DNA of 64,000 bases from assembly GCF_026342835.1 (NCBI RefSeq), contig NZ_JAPEMI010000001.1:4966501-5030500 (forward strand), given 5' to 3'. Shown piece after piece: positions 41,444 through 50,128 of this stretch. Every line of letters begins with the position of its first letter. Position 1 is the first letter of the stretch. Source of the DNA: Streptomyces sp. NBC_00154 (GTDB lineage: Bacteria; Actinomycetota; Actinomycetes; Streptomycetales; Streptomycetaceae). A program made the translations under genes and the position numbers. The notes below the pieces were generated by a model. That model made no database searches. It was not told the DNA's origin and was given only the letters and a program-made list of their open reading frames with translations.

Positions 41444-42187
41444 TTGATCTACGGCGCAATGAAGTTCTCCATCGGCGGGTCATTGAAGCTCGCCTTCAGG
41501 CCGTGGGTGGAGGGCCTGGAGAACATCCCTGCTCAGGGGCCGGCGATCCTCGCGAGCAACCATCTCTCGTTCTCCGACTCCTTCTTCCTGCCGGCCGTCC
41601 TGGACCGCAAGGTCACCTTCATCGCCAAGTCCGAGTACTTCACCGCACCCGGGGTGAAGGGCAGGCTCACCGCCGCCTTCTTCAAGGGCGTCGGCCAGCT
41701 CCCGGTGGACCGCTCCGGCGGCCGAGGTGCCGGTGAGGCGGCCATCAAGGCGGGCATCGAGGTCATCGAGAGCGGCGGACTCTTCGGTATCTACCCGGAG
41801 GGCACCCGGTCGCCCGACGGCCGGCTCTACCGCGGCAAGCCCGGCGGCCTGGCCCGCGTGGCCCTGGCCACCGGAGCCCCCGTCATCCCCGTTGCGATGA
41901 TCGACACGGAGAAGATCCAGCCGCCCGGTCAGTTGATTCCCAAGCTGATGCGCCCCGGCATCAGGATCGGCAAGCCGCTCGACTTCAGCCGGTACCACGG
42001 CATGGAGGGCGACCGCTTCATTCTGCGCTCGGTCACCGACGAGGTGATGTACGAGATCATGAAACTCTCCGGCCAGGAGTACGTCGACATCTACGCGACC
42101 GCGGCAAAGCGGCAGATCGCGGACGAGGCGAAGCGCCGCGCCGAGGAAGAGAAGAACGCGGGCAGAAAGCCCGGAACGCAAGGGTGA
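41444..42187 (+). CDS. plsC: 1-acyl-glycerol-3-phosphate acyltransferase (PlsC family)
   Basis: 247 residues. The acyltransferase block I NHLSFSD gives H40-x4-D45; block III is YPEGTRSPDG; GAPVIPVAM is block IV. It makes phosphatidic acid from lysophosphatidic acid. The start is TTG at 41444 with CAGGAGG 8 bases upstream. The C-terminus is a charged helix. Its stop overlaps the start of the histidine kinase gene (GTGA), so phospholipid synthesis and the two-component system are translationally linked. Confidence 0.9.
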   Translation: MIYGAMKFSIGGSLKLAFRPWVEGLENIPAQGPAILASNHLSFSDSFFLPAVLDRKVTFIAKSEYFTAPGVKGRLTAAFFKGVGQLPVDRSGGRGAGEAAIKAGIEVIESGGLFGIYPEGTRSPDGRLYRGKPGGLARVALATGAPVIPVAMIDTEKIQPPGQLIPKLMRPGIRIGKPLDFSRYHGMEGDRFILRSVTDEVMYEIMKLSGQEYVDIYATAAKRQIADEAKRRAEEEKNAGRKPGTQG

Positions 42188-43488
42188 CGGATCGGTCCGG
42201 CGCGTCACCGCGCCGGCGTCCGTCGGGGGGTGGGGGCATGGCCAAACGCGAACGGGTCGTACGCATGTCGGTCGAGCAGCCGTTGTGGCGTGCGCTGACC
42301 GCGTACCGGATCCTGACGATGCTCTATGCGAGTCTGCTCGCCGTCTTCGGCCGGGACGAGTACGAGCGGCCGTGGGTGGCCTTCGCCTACCTGGTCGTCA
42401 TGGCCGCCTGGACCCTCGCCACGCTCCCCAAGGTCGCGGGCGCGGTGAGCTGCACCAAGCGCTTCCTCGGCGCCGACCTCGTGATCGCTCTGGTCGGCAT
42501 TCTGCTGACCCCGCTCGCCGACTTCGACGCCCAGCACATGGACGGCTCGACCCTGCCGTCCATCTGGACCGCGGGTTCCGTCCTGGCGTTCGCGATCAAG
42601 GGCGGCTGGCGCTGGGCGGCCTTCGCCTCCACCTTCGTCGCCGCAGCCAACATCATCGAGCGCGGCGAACCCAGCCGGGACACCTTCCACAACGTCCTGC
42701 TGGTCTGGGTCGCCTCCATCGCCATCGGTTACGTCGTCGAGGTGGCCAGGGCCAGTGAGCGCACCCTGGCCCGCGCCCTGGAGATCGAGGCGGCCACCCG
42801 GGAACGGGAACGGCTGGCCCGCGACATCCACGACAGCGTGCTCCAGGTCCTCGCGATGGTGCAGCGCCGTGGCACGGCGCTGGGCGGCGAGGCGGCCGAG
42901 CTGGGCCGGATGGCCGGGGAACAGGAGGTCGCCCTGCGCACGCTGGTCTCCAGCGGACTGGTGCCCACCACCCGGGTCTCCGAGGACGCCACCGAGGGCG
43001 CGGTGGTCCGTACCGTCGAGGTCGACGACGAGGAGGACGGCCCGGCCGGCGGGGCCGTATGCGATCTGCGCTCCCTGCTCGCCCCGCACGCCGGCTCCCG
43101 GGTCAGCTTCGCGGAGCCCGGCGCCCCGGTACTGCTCGCTCCGGCGGCGGCGAAGGAACTTGCGGCCGCTGTCAGTGCTGCTCTGGACAATGTGCGGGTG
43201 CACGCCGGGCAGGACGCCCAGGCCTGGATCCTCGTCGAGGACTGGCCGGACGAGGTGATCGTGACGGTCCGGGACGACGGCCCGGGTATTGCGGAGGGGC
43301 GGCTGGCGCAGGCGGAGGGGGAGGGGCGGATGGGGGTCGCCCTGTCGATCCGGGGGCGGCTGCGTGACCTGGGCGGCACGGCAGAGCTGATCTCGGTGCC
43401 CGGCCAGGGCACCGAGGTCGAGTTGAAGGTTCCAAAGGTTTCGAGGACTCCGGACGATTCACGGGGGAAGGCAGGTTCCGGCCGATGA
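42184..43488 (+). CDS. macS: Sensor histidine kinase MacS
   Basis: 434 residues. The N-terminal sensor has about six short membrane helices (about 45-195, DUF5931-like). The dimerisation box ERLARDIHDSVLQVL carries phospho-accepting His216, and the ATPase G-box is VRDDGPGIAEG. It matches the MacRS system, linked to morphogenesis and actinorhodin in S. coelicolor (recognised by neighbours and order). GTG 42184 overlaps the plsC stop; ATG 42238, after GGGGGTGGGGG, is an alternative that removes a low-complexity N-terminus. Confidence 0.85.
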   Translation: MTDRSGASPRRRPSGGGGMAKRERVVRMSVEQPLWRALTAYRILTMLYASLLAVFGRDEYERPWVAFAYLVVMAAWTLATLPKVAGAVSCTKRFLGADLVIALVGILLTPLADFDAQHMDGSTLPSIWTAGSVLAFAIKGGWRWAAFASTFVAAANIIERGEPSRDTFHNVLLVWVASIAIGYVVEVARASERTLARALEIEAATRERERLARDIHDSVLQVLAMVQRRGTALGGEAAELGRMAGEQEVALRTLVSSGLVPTTRVSEDATEGAVVRTVEVDDEEDGPAGGAVCDLRSLLAPHAGSRVSFAEPGAPVLLAPAAAKELAAAVSAALDNVRVHAGQDAQAWILVEDWPDEVIVTVRDDGPGIAEGRLAQAEGEGRMGVALSIRGRLRDLGGTAELISVPGQGTEVELKVPKVSRTPDDSRGKAGSGR

Positions 43489-44231
43489 GCACGGACAACG
43501 TGACGAACGCGACCGGCGCGACGAGCGCGGCAGGCGGGCAGGGCGAGGCAGGTGGGCAGGACGCCACGCAGCGGGCGGTCAGGGTGATGGTGGTCGACGA
43601 CCACCCGATGTGGCGCGACGCCGTCGCCCGCGATCTCGCCGAGTCGGGCTTCGACGTGGTGGCGACCGCCGGTGACGGTCCGCAGGCCGTGCGCCGGGCG
43701 AGGGCCGTCACCCCTGACGTCCTGGTGCTCGACCTCAATCTGCCGGGGATGCCCGGCGTCCAGGTCTGCAAGGAGCTCGTCGGCTCGCACCCCGGCCTGC
43801 GGGTCCTGGTGCTCTCCGCGAGCGGCGAGCACGCCGACGTGCTGGAGGCGGTGAAGTCCGGCGCCACCGGCTATCTGCTCAAGTCGGCCAGTACGCAGGA
43901 GCTGACCGAGGCCGTGCGGAGCACCGCGGTCGGCGATCCGGTCTTCACCCCGGGCCTCGCCGGACTGGTGCTCGGCGAGTACCGCAGGCTGGCCTCCGAG
44001 CCGGTGCCCGTCGCGTCCGACGAGCCGAAGGCCCCGCAGCTGACCGACCGGGAGACCGAGGTGCTGCGGCTGGTCGCCAAGGGGCTCTCGTACAAGCAGA
44101 TCGCCGAGCGGCTCGTCATCTCGCACCGCACCGTCCAGAACCACGTCCAGAACACCCTGGGCAAGCTCCAGCTGCACAACCGGGTGGAGCTCGTGCGGTA
44201 CGCGATCGAACGCGGCCTCGACGACGCCTGA
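43485..44231 (+). CDS. macR: Response regulator MacR (NarL/LuxR type)
   Basis: 248 residues. The receiver has acidic pair VMVVDDHP, phospho-acceptor D83 (VLDLNLPG) and Lys in GYLLKSAS. The LuxR domain starts LTDRETEVLRLVAKG with recognition helix HRTVQNHVQNTLGKLQ. A flexible Gly/Ala N-terminal 30 residues precede the receiver. The ATG overlaps the macS stop (ATGA), confirming the kinase-regulator pair. Binding targets cannot be derived here. Confidence 0.87.
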   Translation: MSTDNVTNATGATSAAGGQGEAGGQDATQRAVRVMVVDDHPMWRDAVARDLAESGFDVVATAGDGPQAVRRARAVTPDVLVLDLNLPGMPGVQVCKELVGSHPGLRVLVLSASGEHADVLEAVKSGATGYLLKSASTQELTEAVRSTAVGDPVFTPGLAGLVLGEYRRLASEPVPVASDEPKAPQLTDRETEVLRLVAKGLSYKQIAERLVISHRTVQNHVQNTLGKLQLHNRVELVRYAIERGLDDA

Positions 44232-44383
44232 GACCAGGAACGCCGAGAGCGACTCCGTCTTGGCGAAGCTCGTGATCAACTCCGGCTTATTGCGCGGGAA
44301 TTGACCTTCCGACCCATCCCTGAGTGACCTGGATCACCATTAGCGTGGTCGTAGCGAGCTCACTTCGGCGAAGGGATGCTTCC

Positions 44384-45412
44384 ATGCGGGTCGGAGTACT
44401 GACCGGGGGCGGCGACTGCCCCGGGCTCAACGCGGTCATCCGCGCCATCGTCCGCAAAGGCGTGCAGGAGTACGGCTACGACTTCATCGGCTTCCGGGAC
44501 GGCTGGCGCGGCCCGCTGGAGGGGGAGACCGTCCCGCTCTCCATCCCGGCGGTGCGCGGCATCCTGCCGCGCGGCGGCACCATCCTCGGTTCCTCGCGCA
44601 CCAACCCCCTCAATGCTGAACACGGCGTCCGCCGGATCAGGGACAACCTCGCCAAGTACGAGGTCGACGCGCTCGTCACCATCGGCGGCGAGGACACGCT
44701 CGGCGTGGCCGCGACCCTGTCCGACGAGTACGGCATCCCGTGCGTCGGTGTTCCCAAGACCATCGACAACGACCTCTCGGCCACCGACTACACCTTCGGC
44801 TTCGACACGGCGGTCGGCATCGCGACCGAGGCCATCGACCGTCTGCACACCACCGCCGAGTCCCATATGCGGGTCCTCGTCGTCGAGGTGATGGGCCGCC
44901 ACGCGGGCTGGATCGCGCTCCACTCCGGGCTGGCAGGCGGCGCCAACGTCATTCTCATTCCCGAGCAGCGCTTCGACATCGAACAGGTCTGCGCCTGGGT
45001 CACCTCCCGCTTCCGGGCGAGTTACGCCCCGATCGTCGTCGTCGCCGAGGGCGCCATGCCCGCCGAGGGGGCAATGATCCTCAAGGACGAATCCCACGAC
45101 TCCTTCGGTCATGTCCGGTTGTCCGGCGTCGGCGAATGGCTGGCCAAGGAGATCGAGCGGCGCACCGGGAAGGAGGCCAGGACCACGGTGCTCGGCCATG
45201 TCCAGCGCGGCGGCACCCCCAGCGCCTTCGACCGCTGGCTGGCCACCCGCTTCGGGCTGCACGCCATCGAAGCCGTGCGGGACGGCGACTTCGGCGTGAT
45301 GGTCGCCCTGCGTGGCACGGACATCGTGCGGGTGCCGATCGCGGAGGCGACCGCCCGGCTCAAGACGGTCGACCCGGCGCTCTACGCGGAGGTCGGCGTC
45401 TTCTTCGGCTGA
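44384..45412 (+). CDS. pfkA: 6-phosphofructokinase, group III, with PPi-type residues
   Basis: 342 residues. The phosphoryl-donor loop TGGGDCPGLNAVIR, the catalytic TIDNDL and the fructose-6-phosphate residues in EVMGRHAGW are present. The key position equivalent to E. coli Gly104 is Asp104 (GGEDTLG) and the position of Gly124 is Lys125 (PKTIDND); in this superfamily Asp/Lys mark pyrophosphate-dependent enzymes. The protein is therefore more likely PPi- than ATP-dependent, despite the usual ATP annotation. The ATG at 44384 has AAGGGA 7 bases upstream. Confidence 0.92.
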   Translation: MRVGVLTGGGDCPGLNAVIRAIVRKGVQEYGYDFIGFRDGWRGPLEGETVPLSIPAVRGILPRGGTILGSSRTNPLNAEHGVRRIRDNLAKYEVDALVTIGGEDTLGVAATLSDEYGIPCVGVPKTIDNDLSATDYTFGFDTAVGIATEAIDRLHTTAESHMRVLVVEVMGRHAGWIALHSGLAGGANVILIPEQRFDIEQVCAWVTSRFRASYAPIVVVAEGAMPAEGAMILKDESHDSFGHVRLSGVGEWLAKEIERRTGKEARTTVLGHVQRGGTPSAFDRWLATRFGLHAIEAVRDGDFGVMVALRGTDIVRVPIAEATARLKTVDPALYAEVGVFFG

Positions 45413-45435
45413 GCGCGCTTCTTCGGCTGAGCACG
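45400..45435 (+). repeat. 18-bp tandem duplication across the pfkA stop codon
   Basis: CTTCTTCGGCTGAGCGCG is followed directly by a copy with one change (A for G). The unit contains the last codons and stop (FFG-TGA), so the copy lies outside the frame's end. Confidence 0.85.
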
Positions 45436-45440
45436 GCAGG

Positions 45441-45478
45441 GGTACGGGCCGTATATTCGCGGCTATCCGGCCCGTACC
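45441..45478 (+). terminator. Hairpin between pfkA and ldhA
   Basis: GGTACGGGCCG / CGGCCCGTACC, 11 bp perfect, with a 16-base AT-richer loop. It may terminate pfkA, or act as a leader structure only 19 bases before the ldhA start. Confidence 0.55.
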
Positions 45479-45497
45479 CTGCCTATCGGGAGAAATT

Positions 45498-46502
45498 GTG
45501 GAAATCCTGGCATTCGGTGTGCAGTCCGATGAGAAGCCGCTGATCGAGAAGGCCTTCGCCGGACAGCACGAGGTCCGTTGCCTGGACGTCTTCCTCAACA
45601 AGGACACCGCGCCCATCGCGGCGGGCTACGAGATCATCTCCACCAGCGTCAACGCCGATCTGGGCAGCAGCGTGCTGCAGACCCTCGCCGCGGGCGGCAC
45701 GCAGATGATCGCCCAGCGTTCCACCGGCTTCAACAACATCGACCTGGACGTCGCCGAACGCCTCGCGCTGCGGGTCGCCCGGGTCTCCTTCTACTCGCCG
45801 TACGCGGTCGCCGAATTCGCCTGGACGCTCGCCATGGCGGTCAACCGACGGATCCTCCGCGCCGCGAGCCGCACCCGCGACTTCGACTTCCGCCTCGACG
45901 GCCTCCTCGGCCGGGACATGCACGGCCGTACGGTCGGCGTGGTCGGCACGGGCAAGATCGGCGAGGCCTTCACCCGTATCGCTCATGGCTTCGGAATGAA
46001 ACTGCTCGGCTGGGACGTGGTCGAGAACCCGGCCTGCGTCGAGCTCGGCATGACGTACGTCGAGAAGGAACAGCTCCTCGCCGAGTGCGATCTGATCAGC
46101 CTCCATGTCCCGCTGCTGCCCGCGACCCACCACATCATCGGCAAGGACGCCCTGTCCCTGATGAAGGACGACGCGATCCTGATCAACTCCAGCCGCGGCG
46201 GACTGGTCGACAGCACCGCTCTGGTCGCCGAACTGCGGGCGGGCCGCTTCACCGGCGTCGGACTCGATGTGTACGAGGCGGAGGCCGGGCTCTTCTTCCT
46301 CGACAAGTCCCTGGAGGGCATCGACGACGACACCCTGGCCCGGCTCGTCACCTTTCCGAACGTCATCGTCACCTCGCACCAGGCCTACTACACCGAGGAC
46401 GCCGTGGCACAGATCATCGAAGCCACCGTGCAGAACGTCGCCGACTACCTGGCGCGCCGCCGCAGCGACAACGTCCTCGTTCCCGCGCTCCGCGAGGACT
46501 GA
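45498..46502 (+). CDS. ldhA: D-lactate dehydrogenase (LdhA-like 2-hydroxyacid dehydrogenase)
   Basis: 334 residues, D-2-hydroxyacid dehydrogenase family. The NAD site is GVVGTGKIG; catalytic Arg lies in INSSRGGLVD, Glu in DVYEAEAGLFF and His in TSHQAYYT. The FFLDKS and QRSTGFNNIDLD segments match fermentative LdhA closely. It should reduce pyruvate to D-lactate, regenerating NAD+. The GTG at 45498 has GGGAGA 4 bases upstream. Position after pfkA on the same strand suggests a shared glycolytic setting, though a hairpin lies between. Confidence 0.88.
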   Translation: MEILAFGVQSDEKPLIEKAFAGQHEVRCLDVFLNKDTAPIAAGYEIISTSVNADLGSSVLQTLAAGGTQMIAQRSTGFNNIDLDVAERLALRVARVSFYSPYAVAEFAWTLAMAVNRRILRAASRTRDFDFRLDGLLGRDMHGRTVGVVGTGKIGEAFTRIAHGFGMKLLGWDVVENPACVELGMTYVEKEQLLAECDLISLHVPLLPATHHIIGKDALSLMKDDAILINSSRGGLVDSTALVAELRAGRFTGVGLDVYEAEAGLFFLDKSLEGIDDDTLARLVTFPNVIVTSHQAYYTEDAVAQIIEATVQNVADYLARRRSDNVLVPALRED

Positions 46503-46540
46503 GCCCCGGATCTCCTCCGGAGCTCCGCCCGCGTCCGCCG

Positions 46541-48427
46541 TCAGCTGTGCACGGGCAGCCCCGTCAGCAGCTCGGCGACGATCGACGCCCCGCGCAGCGT
46601 CAGCACCGACTCCGGGTGGAACTGCACCGACGCGAACCCGTCCCCGCGCAGCGCGTGCAGCTCCCCGGTGGCCGTGTCCCGGCTCACCTCGATGGAGTGC
46701 GCAGCCAGCTCGGTGACCGTCTCGTCGTCGCAGCGAGCGGTGAAGCTGTTGTAGAAACCGACCGTCTCCGGGCGTCCGAACAGTTCGATCCGGGTCTGCG
46801 CGCCCTGGTACGGCACGGTCTTGCGGACGATCTCCAGACCCAGCTCCGCCGCGATCAGCTCATGGCCCAGGCAGACCCCGAGCAGCCCGTGCCGGTGGTC
46901 CCGGACCAGCTCCGCGGCGAACTCGCGCAGCAGCCGCATCTTCGGATCGCCGGTGTCGGCCGGATTCCCGGGCCCGGGGCCCAGCACGACCGGACCCAGG
47001 TGTGCCCGGACGGCCTCGCGCAGCCCCGGCTCGTCGTAGCGCCGCACCGACACCTCCAGGCCCGAGGCGCGCAGCAGATGCGCCAGCATGGCGGTGAAGG
47101 TGTCCTCGCCATCGATCACCAGCGCATGGCCGGACAGCTCCTGCGTACGCTCCTGCATCCGCAGCCAGAACGGTGCGAGCCCGTCCCGCCGGGCGTCCAG
47201 CGCGGCCCGCACCCGCGGATCGCCGGCCAGCCGCGGACGTGTCCTCTCGGCCCGTGGCCGACCGGGCCGCACCCCCAGCGCGGCCAGCACCCCGGCCGCC
47301 TTCGCATGGGTCTCGGCTACCTCGCTCGCCGGATCGGAGTGGCGTACGAGCGTCGCCCCGACCGGCACCCGCAGCCGCCCGTCGGCCGCGATGTCGGCGG
47401 TACGGATGAGGATCGGCGAGTCGAGGGTCTGCGCCCCGCCCGGCTCCTGACGCAGCAGGGCCAGCGCGCCCGCGTAGTATCCGCGCCCGCCGGGCTCGTA
47501 CCGCTCGATGACCCGGCAGGCGTTCTGCACGGGTGAGCCGGTGACCGTCGCCGCGAACATGGTCTCCTTCAGCACCTCCCGTACGTCCAGCGAGGAGCGC
47601 CCGCGCAGCTCGTACTCGGTGTGCGCGAGATGGGCCATCTCCTTGAGCCGTGGCCCGATCACCACCCCGCCCATGTCACCGACGGTGCACATCATCTTCA
47701 GTTCCTCGTCGACCACCATGGAGAGCTCCTCGGTCTCCTTGCGGTCACCGAGAAAGGACAGCAGGCTCTCGGCGGTCGGCCCCTCGGCGGGGTAGCGGTA
47801 CGTCCCGCTGATCGGGTTCATCACGACCGTCCCGCCGGACATCCGCACATGCACCTCGGGGCTGGCGCCGACCAGCGTCCTGTCGCCCGTGTGCACGACG
47901 AAGGTCCAGTACGCGCCCCGCTCACCGGCCAGCAGCCGCCGGAAGAGCGCCAGCGCGTCGGCCCGCCCGAATCCGGGGATCCCGCCCTGGAAGGTACGCC
48001 GGATGACGAAGTTCGCGCCCTCGCCCTGTCCGATCTCGTCCTCGATGACCCGCCGGACGATCCCGGCGTACTCCTCGTCGGGCACGTCGAAGGCACCGCC
48101 CTCGACCTGCACGTCATGGGTGGGCAGCACGTCGAGCACGGTGGCGAGCGGAAGCTCGTACGTCTCGTCCGCGGCCAGCACGGACAGCGGTGTCCCGTCG
48201 TCGCGCACGTCGAAACCGCGCTCGGCGATCTGCCGGAACGGCACCAGGGCGAGCGACGGCTGCGGACCGACGGGCAGATCGGCGAGCCGGTGCACCTCCC
48301 GCACCCGGCCGATCAGGACCTCGACCGTGTCGTGATCACGGCCGGGGGTGCGCCTGCGCAGCAGCGCGAACGGTGGGCAGTCGTCCGTCAGGAGCCGCTG
48401 GACGACGAGCTCGGTGGGGTCGGGCAT
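46541..48427 (-). CDS. trpE: Fused anthranilate synthase (TrpE-TrpG)
   Basis: 628 residues. Residues 1 to about 400 are the chorismate-binding half (PISGTYRYPAEG, GDRKETEELSMVVDE, TGSPVQNA); the rest is a class I glutamine amidotransferase with nucleophile Cys in GVCLGHE and His/Glu in QFHPES. It converts chorismate and glutamine to anthranilate. The architecture is like PhzE or rhizobial TrpEG, but the trp leader upstream shows it serves tryptophan. The ATG follows AAGGAA. It is transcribed away from the DAHP synthase gene. Confidence 0.92.
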   Translation of the reverse strand: MPDPTELVVQRLLTDDCPPFALLRRRTPGRDHDTVEVLIGRVREVHRLADLPVGPQPSLALVPFRQIAERGFDVRDDGTPLSVLAADETYELPLATVLDVLPTHDVQVEGGAFDVPDEEYAGIVRRVIEDEIGQGEGANFVIRRTFQGGIPGFGRADALALFRRLLAGERGAYWTFVVHTGDRTLVGASPEVHVRMSGGTVVMNPISGTYRYPAEGPTAESLLSFLGDRKETEELSMVVDEELKMMCTVGDMGGVVIGPRLKEMAHLAHTEYELRGRSSLDVREVLKETMFAATVTGSPVQNACRVIERYEPGGRGYYAGALALLRQEPGGAQTLDSPILIRTADIAADGRLRVPVGATLVRHSDPASEVAETHAKAAGVLAALGVRPGRPRAERTRPRLAGDPRVRAALDARRDGLAPFWLRMQERTQELSGHALVIDGEDTFTAMLAHLLRASGLEVSVRRYDEPGLREAVRAHLGPVVLGPGPGNPADTGDPKMRLLREFAAELVRDHRHGLLGVCLGHELIAAELGLEIVRKTVPYQGAQTRIELFGRPETVGFYNSFTARCDDETVTELAAHSIEVSRDTATGELHALRGDGFASVQFHPESVLTLRGASIVAELLTGLPVHS

Positions 48428-48470
48428 GAGGTGTTCCTTCCTGATGGAGGAACGGCTCCCGAAACGCAGA

Positions 48471-48495
48471 GAAGGCCGCCCCTCGGGCGGCCTTC
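48471..48495 (-). terminator. trp attenuator hairpin
   Basis: An 11-bp perfect stem GAAGGCCGCCC / GGGCGGCCTTC with a 3-base loop, between the leader peptide and trpE. On the transcribed strand it is followed by TCTCTGCGTTTC. It is the likely terminator that forms when the ribosome completes the leader peptide. Confidence 0.8.
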
Positions 48496-48517
48496 GCGTG
48501 GTCTGTCGCGCGATGAA

Positions 48518-48574
48518 TCAGTGGGCCGCCGGATGAGCGGTCCACCACCAGTTCTGATGCGTCTGCGCGAACAT
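48518..48574 (-). CDS. trpL: trp operon leader peptide TrpL
   Basis: An 18-codon ORF, MFAQTHQNWWWTAHPAAH, containing three consecutive tryptophan codons. Ribosome stalling at these when charged tRNA-Trp is scarce should block formation of the terminator hairpin at 48471-48495 and allow trpE expression. This is classic attenuation, known for Streptomyces trpE. The ORF is too short for routine prediction but its content is unmistakable. Confidence 0.93.
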   Translation of the reverse strand: MFAQTHQNWWWTAHPAAH

Positions 48575-48670
48575 GTTCCGCACCCTACCGGACGTCCACC
48601 GGTCCAGACGCGCGTCTCATCTGTTGAGCCTACGGATGAGCGCCCCACGAGACCCCGTAATGTTGTGGAT

Positions 48671-50023
48671 GTGACCGTGAACGCCAATACCTCCGTCGCC
48701 GGTGGCAACACCTGGCGAGACCTTCCCGCGGCGCAGCAGCCCGAGTACCCCGATGCCGAGGCTCTGCGCGATGTACTCGCGGACCTCGCGTCGTATCCGC
48801 CGCTCGTCTTCGCGGGCGAGTGCGACCAGCTGCGCGCCCGCATGGGAGCCGTCGCCAAGGGCGAGGCGTTCCTGCTGCAGGGCGGCGACTGCGCCGAGGC
48901 CTTCGACGCCGTGTCCGCCGACCACATCCGGGCCAAGCTGAAGACGCTGCTCCAGATGAGCGCCGTCCTGACCTACGCGGCCTCCGTGCCCGTCGTCAAG
49001 GTGGGCCGGATCGCCGGCCAGTACTCCAAGCCGCGCTCCAAGTCGACCGAGATCCGCGACGGCGTCACCCTGCCGACCTACCGCGGCGACTCGGTCAACG
49101 GCTTCGCCTTCACCGAGGAAGCCCGGATCCCGGACCCTGAGCGGCTGAAGCAGATGTACCACGCATCCGCTTCCACGCTGAACCTGGTCCGCGCCTTCAC
49201 CACGGGCGGTTACGCCGACCTGCGCCAGGTGCACGCCTGGAACCAGGACTTCGTGAAGTCGTCCCCGTCCGGTCAGCGCTACGAGGCGCTGGCCCGCGAG
49301 ATCGACAACGCGCTGAACTTCATGAAGGCGTGCGGCACGGACCCGGCCGAGTTCAAGGCGGTCGAGTTCTACTCGTCGCACGAGGGACTCCTGCTGGACT
49401 ACGAGTCGGCGCTGACCCGCACCGACTCGCGCACCGGCCGGCTGTACGACACCTCCGGCCACATGGTCTGGATCGGTGAGCGCACCCGTCAGATGGACGG
49501 CGCGCACATCGAGTTCGCCTCGAAGATCCGCAACCCCATCGGCATCAAGCTCGGCCCGACGACCACCGTCGACGAGGCGCTCGGCTACGTCGAACGCCTC
49601 GACCCGGAGCGTGAGCCCGGCCGGCTGACCTTCATCGTCCGCATGGGGGCCGACAAGGTCCGCGACAAGCTCCCCGCGCTCGTCGAGAAGGTCACCGCCT
49701 CCGGGGCGGTCGTCGCCTGGGTCACCGACCCGATGCACGGCAACACCTTCGAGGCGGCCTCCGGCCACAAGACCCGTCGCTTCGACGACGTCCTGGACGA
49801 GGTCAAGGGCTTCTTCGAGGTGCACAAGGGCCTCGGTACGCACCCGGGCGGCATCCACGTCGAGCTCACCGGTGACGACGTCACCGAGTGCGTCGGCGGC
49901 GGCCACGAGATCTTCGTGGACGACCTGCACCAGCGTTACGAGACGGCCTGCGACCCGCGCCTCAACCGCAGCCAGTCGCTGGACCTGGCCTTCCTGGTCG
50001 CCGAGATGTACCGGGACCAGTAG
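48671..50023 (+). CDS. aroH: Class II 3-deoxy-7-phosphoheptulonate (DAHP) synthase
   Basis: 450 residues, plant-like type II enzyme. Motifs: FAGECDQLRARM, LLQGGDCAEAF, KVGRIAGQYSKPRS, WIGERTRQMDGAH and VTDPMHGNT supply the PEP/erythrose-4-P and metal ligands (Cys, His, Glu, Asp). It catalyses the first step of the shikimate pathway. The GTG at 48671 has no ribosome site; TAATGT ends 7 bases upstream, pointing to a leaderless transcript. It is divergent from trpL-trpE over about 96 bases. The symbol aroH follows my memory of S. coelicolor usage; aroG is also used. Confidence 0.93.
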   Translation: MTVNANTSVAGGNTWRDLPAAQQPEYPDAEALRDVLADLASYPPLVFAGECDQLRARMGAVAKGEAFLLQGGDCAEAFDAVSADHIRAKLKTLLQMSAVLTYAASVPVVKVGRIAGQYSKPRSKSTEIRDGVTLPTYRGDSVNGFAFTEEARIPDPERLKQMYHASASTLNLVRAFTTGGYADLRQVHAWNQDFVKSSPSGQRYEALAREIDNALNFMKACGTDPAEFKAVEFYSSHEGLLLDYESALTRTDSRTGRLYDTSGHMVWIGERTRQMDGAHIEFASKIRNPIGIKLGPTTTVDEALGYVERLDPEREPGRLTFIVRMGADKVRDKLPALVEKVTASGAVVAWVTDPMHGNTFEAASGHKTRRFDDVLDEVKGFFEVHKGLGTHPGGIHVELTGDDVTECVGGGHEIFVDDLHQRYETACDPRLNRSQSLDLAFLVAEMYRDQ

Positions 50024-50046
50024 GGCAGTCACCGCAGGTACCGCCC

Positions 50047-50095
50047 GTACGACTGTGGGGCACGGATCGATGTGATCCGTGCCCCACAGTCGTAC
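50047..50095 (+). terminator. Terminator after DAHP synthase gene
   Basis: A perfect 22-bp stem (GTACGACTGTGGGGCACGG...) with loop GATGT. Confidence 0.92.
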
Positions 50096-50128
50096 CAGGG
50101 CTTTACGGGAGTGGAGCGCCGGGTAAGG

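Noticed and set aside
46541..48427. Phenazine-type PhzE or secondary-metabolite anthranilate synthase
   Set aside because: A trp leader peptide and attenuator precede it and no phenazine or other biosynthetic genes are nearby.
47621..48670. N-terminal extension of the DAHP synthase frame across the trpE region
   Set aside because: It overlaps trpE and trpL in antisense; the family start VTVNANTS at 48671 is preceded by a promoter-like TAATGT.
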